NCBI GenBank assembly: GCA_947650285.1
Contig: CANTFL010001005.1
Span: 62,001 to 126,000 of the forward strand
Origin: Hyaloperonospora brassicae
Taxonomy: Eukaryota > Oomycota > Peronosporomycetes > Peronosporales > Peronosporaceae
Reading direction: 5' to 3'
Length of the DNA stretch: 64,000 nt
Made by a program: the position numbers and the translations under genes
Notes under the pieces: generated by a model
What the model saw: the letters and a program-made list of their open reading frames with translations, nothing else
Told to the model about the DNA's origin: nothing
Databases searched by the model: none
Shown here: piece after piece, positions 30,881 to 40,265 of the stretch
Numbering within the stretch: position 1 is the first letter of the stretch
How the letters are laid out: every line of letters begins with the position of its first letter

Positions 30881-32929
30881 ATGGCGACAAACAGCAGGAC
30901 GACCGACTTCCAGTCGTTGTCCTCTTCTTCAGGCACCAGTACGACCCCAACAACAATCGCAACTCCAGTGACAGCACCGAAATACAGCTACGAAGATGAG
31001 GTCCACGCAACGTCAACAACTGCCAAAGACTCACGTTTAGAGCAACTGTTTCTCGCAGGTACGACAGAGATCGATCTTCGGTCGATTCTAAATGGGTACA
31101 TCCAGGACAGTTCGCGTCAGAGCGACCGGGAGATCGATGCAGTGGACCCAATAGATACAGTGAACCAGGAAAAAGGACCTACGAACGCGTACAGTGTGAC
31201 ACCGGCAGTAGGTTTCGTGTTGAAGACCAAGTGGGATGTCCAGCACAAGGTCTTTATCAATATCTGTACGAGTTCAAGATTGCGACCCCTATCAAGAGAC
31301 GACACGATCCGTAGTACGTCGCAGCACAGTGCGTGTTCGTGGCAGTTTTCGTTCTGTGTGGGTCCGAAACGACTTGAGAAGGACCAACGCGGTGCTGGGG
31401 TGCCGACAGTCGATGTCTGTGTGCATCCTCAAGTGGCTACAATTGCAGTCGATCGACTGGATCCGAGAGGCCCACTGGTTATATCAAAGTGCTTTGAGGC
31501 AGTTGAAATAGTGCTGCAGCACTCGGGATGCAACGCTGCTGCAATGCTGGATCGGAACTGCCATGTGCTTCGTGGTGTCCAGTACAAGTCGGGTCGTCCG
31601 AACCCAATGAGTTTGACAGACGAACGTGAAGTGTCAATATCGAGACCACTCGAGCGAGTGCGTGATGTGCGGACGTCGACTGCGGCAAAAGCCATTGTAG
31701 ATCGCGACAATGAGGACACAAAGTCGTCTCGTTTGATCGAGGCGGCGAGTGATTGTGCTGATGACGTTGTGCAGAACGAATTGATGTGTGAAGGACGTGT
31801 AGATGGAAGTACCTTGTTCGAAGAGGAAGAAGTGCAGGTGAAGTCAGATGTAAAGGACCCGTGTGACAAGGTGCAGCAGAAGAAGAAGATGGAGCACCGA
31901 TTCACTTACAGTGGCCACTACGAGGCTCTTCATCACGCACAAGCGGACTCAGGCAGCCAAGTTTCTGTCGACCTGTATCGTCCGAAAGAATTGGTGGTGA
32001 CGGTAAGTTTACCTGCTACGAACAGTGCCGAGGGACTGAACTTGCATGTGAGTGAGCGAATGCTGCGACTGTCAGCGGACTCTAGCGTTCCCAGTGACTA
32101 CGAACCACTAGAGCTGGCGCTACCGTTCCCGGTGATCGAGAGTAACGGCAGTGCCAGGTTTGACCGCAAACGACACGAAGTGGTCGTCACTTTACCTGTG
32201 CAGCCTCCAGAAGAGCCGAAACCACACTTTGTCTCGCTTGTCATCCAAGATGACGATGACGAGAAACAGGCTGAAGCAGCAAGCAGGGAAAGGAAGTTGT
32301 CGCATGACGAAACAAAGAGCAGTGACGCGCTCGCATCAGAGCAAAAGATGGAGGGTGGGCAAAAGGTTCGCATTCTGCACGAGTGGGCTTTGGTCACTGC
32401 AAACGACCCGCAAACAATTGCATACGAGCAGCAGACGATTCAGACACAAAGTCCAGTTCCCGTCACCTCTCTGTCGTCTGCTGCAAAAAACAAGTCCGCC
32501 ACACGCACTCATGAAAATGTGGCGTCTACGCCACCGCTTGAGAACTGCTGTCACAAAGATGTGGTTCGTGCAACAAACACTTCCGCTGCAAGTTCGACAT
32601 CGTCACATAACGTGTCGACAATGCCGGTCGAAGCGACGCTTAGGCCCGTGGACCCCATCGAACCGCCGTGTGAGGCTCACGTGACTTCGCAGTGTCTGTC
32701 CTACATCGTTGGCGTGGCTGGCATTGAGTCATCAAGCGTGACACTTGCATTCCCGTCGACCACTTCGCTGCGCCTGCACTTTTTGGATAGCAGCCAGGAG
32801 GAATATGAACTGCACGTTGCTGTCTTCCCAGTTGATATCGATTCGTCGACTGCCGAGTTTGACGTGGCCAGTGAAAACATGGCGGTCATCCTTTATCGCA
32901 AGAACGCTACAGCTGCTCTTTTGCCCTGA
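30881..32929 (+). CDS. DNAAF2: PIH1-domain dynein assembly factor, Kintoun/DNAAF2-like
   Basis: A 682-residue ORF from the ATG at 30881. The PIH1 domain starts about residue 105 with VGFVLKTKWDVQHKVFINIC and continues through VSWQFSF-like and VDVCVHPQV segments to about 270, including GVQYKSGRPNPMS. A second, beta-rich CS/p23-like region at about residues 360-450 has ELVVTVSLPATNSAEGLNL and FDRKRHEVVVTLPVQ, as in Kintoun. The C-terminus carries another short beta-rich module (VTLAFPSTTSLRLHFLD). Kintoun acts with HSP90 to pre-assemble axonemal dynein arms in the cytoplasm. The intact ORF points to a flagellated zoospore stage. PIH1D1/2 are alternatives, but the length and CS region favour Kintoun. 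Confidence 0.75.
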   Translation: MATNSRTTDFQSLSSSSGTSTTPTTIATPVTAPKYSYEDEVHATSTTAKDSRLEQLFLAGTTEIDLRSILNGYIQDSSRQSDREIDAVDPIDTVNQEKGPTNAYSVTPAVGFVLKTKWDVQHKVFINICTSSRLRPLSRDDTIRSTSQHSACSWQFSFCVGPKRLEKDQRGAGVPTVDVCVHPQVATIAVDRLDPRGPLVISKCFEAVEIVLQHSGCNAAAMLDRNCHVLRGVQYKSGRPNPMSLTDEREVSISRPLERVRDVRTSTAAKAIVDRDNEDTKSSRLIEAASDCADDVVQNELMCEGRVDGSTLFEEEEVQVKSDVKDPCDKVQQKKKMEHRFTYSGHYEALHHAQADSGSQVSVDLYRPKELVVTVSLPATNSAEGLNLHVSERMLRLSADSSVPSDYEPLELALPFPVIESNGSARFDRKRHEVVVTLPVQPPEEPKPHFVSLVIQDDDDEKQAEAASRERKLSHDETKSSDALASEQKMEGGQKVRILHEWALVTANDPQTIAYEQQTIQTQSPVPVTSLSSAAKNKSATRTHENVASTPPLENCCHKDVVRATNTSAASSTSSHNVSTMPVEATLRPVDPIEPPCEAHVTSQCLSYIVGVAGIESSSVTLAFPSTTSLRLHFLDSSQEEYELHVAVFPVDIDSSTAEFDVASENMAVILYRKNATAALLP

Positions 32930-34106
32930 GCTAAGGGTAAGTGTTTGGCTCAACCGACACCGAGTGCATACCCGTGTCCGTGTGTATCGAAGAGAACACT
33001 CGAGCTTCAATTCAACTTTTGGGCGAGTGAACTGAAAGTTCATGTGCACACGAGACTGGTCCAAAAGAAGGATATGCGATGGCAGGTAAGTTTGGTGCTG
33101 CGCTCTTCTCTTTGATGTCGACTAATTGTTGTCAAAGGACGATGCTGTTGTTCGGCTGTCGTCTTGTTATCAACGCTCAAGTGTTTGTCACGTTGAGATC
33201 AAGTTCGGGCGATATCTTCAAGGACATTTACTTCTCGGGCGGACCATAACGCTATGGTGCGATACATTTGTATCCGAATGATGCCCGATCGACGGTTGCA
33301 ACTTCAGTGATTCCCAGATGCTGCACGAGAATAGTCCAGTTGCGCGTCATGACGCTGCGTAGTGGCTACATGGACCGTCCGAACATGGACTATCCTGCCA
33401 GAGCTTTCTTCACCACGTACGTGTTCGAGCCGAGAAACGTACATCTGCTATTTACACAAACTTGAATTGCTATGACATGGCGAATGACATGTCGCTTTTT
33501 CTCACGTGAGTTTAGCTACACCACTGACGTTGGCGTTGATCGGTACGCGTCACATCAGACGCAGCAAGTCAAGATGAGAACAAGGCAATGGCAAACCTTT
33601 GTACCAAGCACGAGTTGCAAGCTGCACCAATGCGGAAAAGATGCGACGTCGATGTCTCTCCTCACTACCCGTGGACCAAGTGACACATCTTCCAAGTTCA
33701 AGACGCACATGCATCAACAAAACAACAACTGCAGGTGACGCATGTTGGGATATCACATGTTTCCTGGAAAGCACTGGACTGCATGACAACATATTCGGTG
33801 ATGCAGCAAAGCTCAACGATATGCCGGTAACGGACTGCACGACAGCGACGAGAATAGCAGTCGCTTGCAAAGAGTGCAACATCATCCGATCCAATCTTTG
33901 CAGCATTTTCAGTATCGCTGCTCCATCACTTTTGTCACTTAAGCAGCTGGATGCTGGTGCTTCACCACGACGTTCAAGTGCTCGATGCCCAACGCGCTGC
34001 TTTCAGCCGTACATTCACAAGCACGAGCACCATACAGCTCAAGAGCGACGCAGCAAGGGACCTAAGAACATGTAACAAGTCTATTACACCTGACATTGCC
34101 AAAGCG
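32930..34106. other. Intergenic, 1.2 kb
   Basis: Possible 3' extension of the PIH1 gene: a GTAAGTG sequence at 32938-32944 follows the stop, so a spliced 3' UTR is possible. No gene recognised in the rest; open stretches at 33268-33465 and 33599-34075 lack domains. Confidence 0.45.
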
Positions 34107-36734
34107 TTACGCTCGACGCGCCTTACTCTTGCGGAAAGTCTCCAGTAACTTCGAGTACGTCCGCTGCTGCAACTCCGAGTTCGCCAATTCTTGTTCAACC
34201 CGACACTTTATGCGCTTGCGCTGTTCTCCGTCTTCGTGAACCAAACTATCAGCCGAAGTCTGCTGCTGCTGTTGTGCTTCCAGCTGCTTCTTGCGCCGTT
34301 TGTTCTTCTTCTTCTTGTGTGTACTGCCTGCTTCGCCGTTGACGTTCATGGACGCATCGCCACTCTTGTCGACCCGGTGCGGCTTTGGCAGCATTGTATC
34401 CATGAAAGGTCTGTACAGCGCCGTCATTGACGGCAGGACGTGTGCGGGTGCATCAAAGAGACTATCAGACGCAGATCCATTCGAAACTGCACCGTTGTGG
34501 TGGTCGTATGTGCTCTGACCGCTCTTCTTCTGTAACAGACGACTGCTGCGACTGGCAGACTTGTCATACATCGTGCTCAATGCTTTGATACCCTCTTCGC
34601 TACTCTTGGAGCCAGCACTTGCTGCAACGGCAGCAACGTACGCCTGTTTGCGACGCTTTGCGTCCAAAGAGCTGGCATCGAGTCCATCCAGTCTCCAGAC
34701 ACCCGTCTTGTCATCAATGAGGAGAATGTCACCAGTGCCAGCGTGGAAGCCAGCGGCCCACACCTTACTGTCGAAATCGACAACACGTATGCACGTTGGC
34801 ACCGGTGTTTGCGGATCAAACACGAGCAGCAACGTTTTCTTGCTCTCCCTCTCACCCACAGGCATCCAGATCAAAAAGCGTTCATGCAGTGCCTCCTCGG
34901 CCACAGCAGTACCCTTTGGCACATTATAGCGCCACCAAAGCGACAGCGACAACAGGTTCCATACTTGCAGCTGGGTGTCCGTCAGCACCACAACGTAAGG
35001 CAGATTGACGCCTGGAAACATGATCTGCTTTACCGGCTGACCGTCCGCGGAAGAAAGCACACGACGCAAAGAGTGCGTGGCAACGTCCCACAGCGTAAGC
35101 TTGTTGCCGTACGCCACGGCAAGTAGCGAGCCATCACGTGCAAAACTCACAGCCGTCACTGGTTCATCACGGAAGCGAACAACGGATTGACAGAGCCACG
35201 AGACACCACCTGCCTCGGCTGCTACTTTCTGCCAGACTTTGAAATCGCCCTGAGTATCAGCAGTCACAACACAGTCGCCGTCAGCTGTAGGAGAAAACAC
35301 CACGCTCGTAACACGAGCCCGACCGTGAGGGGCGTCCACCGACGTGTTGACAAAAAATGACCCGTCCACACGACGCGTCCAAAAGCGCAGAGCCTGTTCG
35401 TTGCCAGCGTCCGCGGTCGTCGGCGCATGAAGCGTCACGAGGTCACCACCACGAAAGCTAAAGCGTGCGTGCGACGCCAGCAGTGTCGGCATCACTTCGT
35501 CATTCGTACGTGTCACTTGGTTGCGTTCCGAGAGCACTAGCGTCTGCAACACACGGTCAGCAAATGGTTCGTAGAACTGCAAGACCCCAGCACCCGACGA
35601 GCCGTTGATCACCAGTGCCTTCGAGATCGGGTCGACTGCCACTTGCCGCATGGGCAGCGACTCAGCCGCCGATCCACCAGCACGCGCCAGTCCGCGCGCT
35701 TCCCACTCCTGTTCCCGCGTCACGGCATTGTACTGGAACAGCACATTATCAGCAAGCCCCACAACGTACACGCCTCCTTCCTGCCGCGGTGCAATCTCTT
35801 CGACCGGGGCTGGCAGACGCGGCAAGTACGTCCGTCGCCCTGTTTCCAGCTGCCACGTCACCAACACACACTCTTCGCCGCCCGACAGCAAGTGCTGACC
35901 GTCCGTCGAGTACTGCAGACAGTGCACTGCGTGCGCGTGCCAATGCAGTTGGGCAGCCGACTGGTTCTCGCTCAGCGCGTGCTGATCGTACCGAAAGATC
36001 TGTCCCTCCCAGTCGCCAATGGAAAACTCCACGCGCACGGGACTTATGGCAATGCACGTCACGTCCCGCACGTGCTCAAACTGCGGCGCTACGACCACAG
36101 GCGTCCGTGGGTCGTAATGTAGCCATCCCGTGAAAAGGCTGCGGCCCGCGACAAGCACAATATAGTCCCCTGTTGTTACAGCAGCAGCAGTGGCAGTAAC
36201 GTCGTCTGGACGTTGGACGTAGCTCTGGAGCGCTGCAGTATGGAACGCCGTGGGCGACTGCACGAACACGCGGCCGCGTTTCTTGTGCTTGAGGCTGTAC
36301 GTCAGCAGCGACCAGTGGCGCTTTGGGCTTTTCACGACAGCCACCAATTGCGATGGGCTCGAGCGACTTGTAGCCATCCACAAAATGGGTCCGCCCAGGT
36401 CACTTTTGAGTCGCACTGCTTGGGCGAGAAAATCCCACAGTAGTATGTAGCCATCTTCGTACCCGGCAAGGAGCTGAGAAGGAGTCTGTGGGTGCACAGC
36501 AATGGCCGAGACGGAGCTGGCCGAGTGGGGACGTGTACATTCGTGCAACACGCGCCCGCTGGCCCCATGCAGCACCCGCACAACAGCGCCTTGACGCTGG
36601 AAGACGTAGCGGCCGTCGATCGAATACACGAGTGACGCGGCAGCAAGTCCAACGCGGATGGAAGCAGGTGAGGCAGTTGCTGGTGCTGGTGGCGTGAGCA
36701 GCGCGAGCCCGTGCGGCGGCGCGGGGGCTGCCAT
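34107..36734 (-). CDS. WDR75: WD40 protein WDR75/UTP17 of the small-subunit processome
   Basis: An 875-residue intronless ORF with ATG at 36734. It opens with a WD propeller (YSIDGRYVFQRQGAVVRVL; SAIAVHPQTPSQLLAGYEDG; LLWDF) and continues with many weak WD repeats, for example HCLQYSTDGQHLLSGGEECV and VTAVSFARDGSLLAVAYGNK, consistent with two propellers. The C-terminus holds a Lys-rich nucleolar patch (KKKKNKRRKKQLEAQ) and a basic helix. This arrangement is that of WDR75/Utp17 (Nan1), a t-UTP subunit needed for rDNA transcription and early 18S rRNA processing. Length is in the family range. Confidence 0.85.
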   Translation of the reverse strand: MAAPAPPHGLALLTPPAPATASPASIRVGLAAASLVYSIDGRYVFQRQGAVVRVLHGASGRVLHECTRPHSASSVSAIAVHPQTPSQLLAGYEDGYILLWDFLAQAVRLKSDLGGPILWMATSRSSPSQLVAVVKSPKRHWSLLTYSLKHKKRGRVFVQSPTAFHTAALQSYVQRPDDVTATAAAVTTGDYIVLVAGRSLFTGWLHYDPRTPVVVAPQFEHVRDVTCIAISPVRVEFSIGDWEGQIFRYDQHALSENQSAAQLHWHAHAVHCLQYSTDGQHLLSGGEECVLVTWQLETGRRTYLPRLPAPVEEIAPRQEGGVYVVGLADNVLFQYNAVTREQEWEARGLARAGGSAAESLPMRQVAVDPISKALVINGSSGAGVLQFYEPFADRVLQTLVLSERNQVTRTNDEVMPTLLASHARFSFRGGDLVTLHAPTTADAGNEQALRFWTRRVDGSFFVNTSVDAPHGRARVTSVVFSPTADGDCVVTADTQGDFKVWQKVAAEAGGVSWLCQSVVRFRDEPVTAVSFARDGSLLAVAYGNKLTLWDVATHSLRRVLSSADGQPVKQIMFPGVNLPYVVVLTDTQLQVWNLLSLSLWWRYNVPKGTAVAEEALHERFLIWMPVGERESKKTLLLVFDPQTPVPTCIRVVDFDSKVWAAGFHAGTGDILLIDDKTGVWRLDGLDASSLDAKRRKQAYVAAVAASAGSKSSEEGIKALSTMYDKSASRSSRLLQKKSGQSTYDHHNGAVSNGSASDSLFDAPAHVLPSMTALYRPFMDTMLPKPHRVDKSGDASMNVNGEAGSTHKKKKNKRRKKQLEAQQQQQTSADSLVHEDGEQRKRIKCRVEQELANSELQQRTYSKLLETFRKSKARRA

Positions 36735-37627
36735 AGGCGGATACGAGAGTGGCCGCTGAGGCAGCTCGAGGATGGGGAGTGGGTCACTGGTGACGAGGCT
36801 TTGACTTCCAGGGAGTCAAACGAGGAGCGGCGGTGGTTCGGCTCGTCTGTGAACATGAGGTGGCTCTGGGTGACAGGAGTAGGGGAAGATAAAACCTTGC
36901 AGCTAAAGTGATTGGGACGCTTGTTGGGTGCATTGCGTGGTTTCTGCTGGTATAAACGACCAGGTGACTCGCTGCTGCGACAGACTGTGTTTGTTTGTAA
37001 ATACAACTAGCGTTTCTGCTGATATTCGACAGCGATTTGCTCGTGTGGTGTACGTAAAGATGTTGTTACACATAAATCCGAGGGTTTCGGGCGCACGGCA
37101 CGTTGTAAAAGACATATCGACGCTACAAGGCAATCTAACCCATAAATGCAATCGTGGATTGTCTTGAATGGTCTACCTTGACTTGAATGTCCTGCAGTTC
37201 GTAGTTCAATAGCTTTGTATGGGTATTTGTTGTCGATGTGAGTAGAGAAGAGAGTTTTCGACCATTATGAGTCAAGAAGGACGGGTACGTACTTCTCCAT
37301 TTTGCCCCAACTAATCTCTCGACGACGTTGTCGATACTCGTTTGAGTCAAATGGTCACATGAGCACCATACATAAAGTATCTGGAAGCTCGTTGACTCAC
37401 AAACGCACCACACGTCTCTGCAATTGCATGGAATCTGTGCAGGTGCTACAACCGTAATGAGCTGCCAAGTACGAAACGTGCTGCGTGGGCAATCGATTAC
37501 CCGTGACTGCTTTCCACTAGATTCTATGGTCTCACGGCTATCCAATATGCACGAAATGTTGCAGCCAGAAGTACGGGACTGAGCCATTCCTCGCGTACAG
37601 CCGCCGAGGCCGCGACGAAAACATTGA
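36735..37627. other. Intergenic, 0.9 kb
   Basis: A minus-strand 150-codon ORF with ATG (37587-37135) is cysteine-rich and has no recognised domain. It contains an ATG-GAG-AA/GTACGT sequence at about 37290-37300 that could be a tiny start exon, but no convincing partner exon could be found. Confidence 0.35.
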
Positions 37628-38978
37628 TCAAGCCAAAGTCTCAGCCTCCACCTTCCGCCGCTTTAGATCGTTCTGTTTCATTGCCAGACGCTCCGAGCTG
37701 AATGCGATCGACTCGGGCAGTTGGAACGAGATGCAGACCATAGCTTTCTTGGGTGCCACGTCCCGCACATGATGGACCGACGTCCTGTCCAAGTCCAGTT
37801 CACCGCCCATGATCGTTTCGACGCGCTACAAACGGCATGGAGCGTACACAAAACTGATGAGCACAGACTGATCGACTATCGAGCAAGAGACGACGACAAA
37901 CGAGAGAGATAGGGAGCAAGCGAGAGACGCAGTTTCGTACCTCTTTCACGTCCTTTTCCACATCTGCAGCATTCGAAAAGCAGTAGCAGTGAATGAAGGG
38001 CAGCTCGCCTTCCCAGTGATCAAACTGTCGTGGAAACGCATCGAGAAACTCGAGCGCAATAGCCGGAAGGTTCATTAGCACATGTGTAAACTGCTGCTTC
38101 TCATCCAGTAATTGCGCCAGAAACACACGGCCGTCCAGATTGTACGGTGTCACCAACTCGTCGACTTTGTTCAGCGCGATGTTTTCTTTCAAGTAATGAT
38201 AGCTTCGCGGGTTCAAGTCGTTTGCATACACTTTGGCACCTTTCATGGCCACTGGAATCGCAAACGGACCGATTCCGCACATCATGTCGCACACCACGTC
38301 ACTAGGCTTGATACAACGGATGATCCGCAGATGTTCCTGTTGCAGTCGAGAGTTCCAGTACACTTCAGCATAATTGAACTTGAACGTCGCTTTGCTCTCA
38401 TGCACCACCACGTCCATGTTGTCTTCGCCAGCCAAGACTTCCATTGGAAACGTGCGGAACTTGGTCTCAATGTTCTCCGTCTTGTTCACCACCGTCCGGA
38501 TCTGGGCGTTCTTGTCCAGAATGACCTGCCCAATGACACGCTTGTACGGCAACTGCCTGTCTCTCAGGTTCAAGTGAGCAATGTGTCCGACCGTCTCGAA
38601 CGAGCTGGGGATGTCAATGCCTTTTGGCAACAGCTCGCTGAGCACCTGGTCCACGGCAAAGTAGCTATAGTCCAGCTCAATGGCATGCCGTACAATCGCC
38701 AGACTCTCCTGCTTCAAAAAGCTCACAATCTCCTCATCCAGTGGCTGCAACGTCTCGGTATCTTTCACGTCAGTCTCGAGCAGAATCAGTTTGCTGCTGG
38801 CATTCTTGTGCGGGTCCGCTTGAATCGGGTCGGGCACTACGTTCCGCAGCCGCGGCAGATTGAGCAAGTGGCCGTGCAATTTCTTGATCACGGCACCGAT
38901 TTTCTTGGCCTCGACGCGCACTCCAACGACCGCCAGCGTCTTCTTGAACACGTTCTTGTCCAGCCCGGCCAGCGACAT
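37628..38978 (-). CDS. TRM5: tRNA (guanine37-N1)-methyltransferase TRM5
   Basis: Exons 38978-37941 and 37825-37628 (donor GTACGA, acceptor GTAG) give 411 residues. The N-terminal D1 domain has LDKNVFKKTLAVVGVRVEAK. The class I methyltransferase domain contains VCDMMCGIGPFAIPVAMKGA (SAM-binding loop), VYANDLNPRSYHYLKENI and VLMNLPAIALEFLD (the NLP catalytic-region motif), with the AEVYWNSRLQQEH signature upstream. It methylates G37 next to the anticodon and prevents frameshifting. The frame is open for 37 more codons upstream, and that extension is Arg/Ala/Ser-rich, but it lacks an ATG. The splice regenerates KERVETIMGG in phase. Confidence 0.95.
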
Positions 38979-39788
38979 GTTGGCGGCTCGAATGGCTACA
39001 ACGGGAGAACGACTGGCCACGAGTGGTTGGTGTGCGGTACATATCGAAGCCGACGCCACGCGAGTCGCACGTGGTGGTGATCGACCCACGTCATATGGCT
39101 ACACTACGACCGGCAGCAGCTTGCGCCGCATGGGTGCAACAACGAGAAAGACCTATCGGCCAATCGTCATGAACATGGCTTCAACGCGTGTTATGCGACA
39201 TGTAACGAGACGGCATCGAAGAGCTCAGTTGCAGTCAAGACACCTGATGGTCTCAACGAGACGACGACAGGGCCCATTCCGCTCCGAGGAACAATGTGGT
39301 GCGACTTTCTTGACGATGCAAATAGCGACTTACAAGCACGAGATCGAGTGCAGGAGCAGCAGCAGCAGACGGAATGCCTTTGGCAATGGCACTTTTGCAT
39401 GCGTCGGAGGTCCTTTTTGCTAGCGATGATGACGAGTCGTTCGACCTCATATCTTGGGCAAACAGTCGCACGCACGCATAGCATCAGATGCAGCAGCGGC
39501 AAAAGTCTGCAGCTACACAGTGGCAATGCCGATTAGCGTCAGTCGAGTGGGAGGTGATGCCCGACATAGGTACCACCCGAGACGTTCGTGATACGTTGGC
39601 CTCTCTGTGTCCAGCTATGCGAATCGGGGACCGACCCGAGAATAGTGGCTGCCGTACGCCAACAACTTCCTCCTCACCTTCGCAGCAGGTCCAATGGATT
39701 TTCTCTCCTTCTTCGAACTCTTCTTCTTCTTCTCCGTCCTCTCGTCGCACGTCTCACAATCGAAACCCCCGCAGCCATTCAAAGTGCT
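38979..39788. other. Divergent intergenic region TRM5 / MAPEG
   Basis: No independent gene recognised. A CTTCTTCTTC-type pyrimidine tract at about 39700-39740 immediately precedes the MAPEG start region. Confidence 0.5.
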
Positions 39789-40265
39789 ATGCTCGACTCG
39801 AACGTCAAGGTCTACATCGCCTGTAGCTCGGTACTGTACCTCAAGTTCCTCCTGGCGACAGCCGTCCAAGGCGACAAGAAGTTCCGATCGGGCGGTCGGC
39901 CACCGGAAGATGCGGCCCTCAGTCTCGCCGACACGATCGGCAAAGGCCGAAAACAGACGTACGGTCTCGACCACACGGACGACAAAAGTGTGCTCAAAGC
40001 CCGAGAGGCGGAGCACCGCTGGGGCCGAATCGTGAGCAACGATCTCGAATCCATTCCGTTTGCCCTCTTTGTCTTTGGAGGTGGCGTCCTGGTCGGTAGC
40101 AACCCCACGGTGCACGCGAGTGCCATGATTGGCTTCACGGTCGTCCGGTGCCTCCACACGTACGTGTACGCCCACGCGATGCAGCCGCACCGAGGCGTTT
40201 GCTGGGGCCTCGGCGTCCTGGCCACTTTGGTCGGTATGGGCAATGCCATTGTCGCTATCCTGTAG
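39789..40265 (+). CDS. MAPEG-family membrane protein (microsomal glutathione transferase-like)
   Basis: A 158-residue protein with TM segments at about residues 8-27 (VYIACSSVLYLKFLLATAV), 87-105 (SIPFALFVFGGGVLVGS), 110-130 and 138-157 (GLGVLATLVGMGNAIVAIL). Between TM1 and TM2 the motif AEHRWGRIVSNDLESIP (residues 74-90) matches the MAPEG signature R-x-x-R-x-x-x-N-x-x-E-x-x-P, which lines the glutathione site. MAPEG trimers in the ER or outer mitochondrial membrane conjugate or isomerise lipophilic substrates with glutathione. Whether this one is MGST1-like or PGES-like is not resolved. ATG 39789 is selected because earlier in-frame codons are low-complexity leader. Confidence 0.88.
   Translation: MLDSNVKVYIACSSVLYLKFLLATAVQGDKKFRSGGRPPEDAALSLADTIGKGRKQTYGLDHTDDKSVLKAREAEHRWGRIVSNDLESIPFALFVFGGGVLVGSNPTVHASAMIGFTVVRCLHTYVYAHAMQPHRGVCWGLGVLATLVGMGNAIVAIL

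Noticed and set aside
37135..37587. 150-codon cysteine-rich minus ORF
   Set aside because: Has an ATG but no domain, and its composition is not coding-like; kept only as a note in the intergenic entry.
38112..39080. 322-codon plus-strand ORF
   Set aside because: Antisense to TRM5; no recognisable motif.
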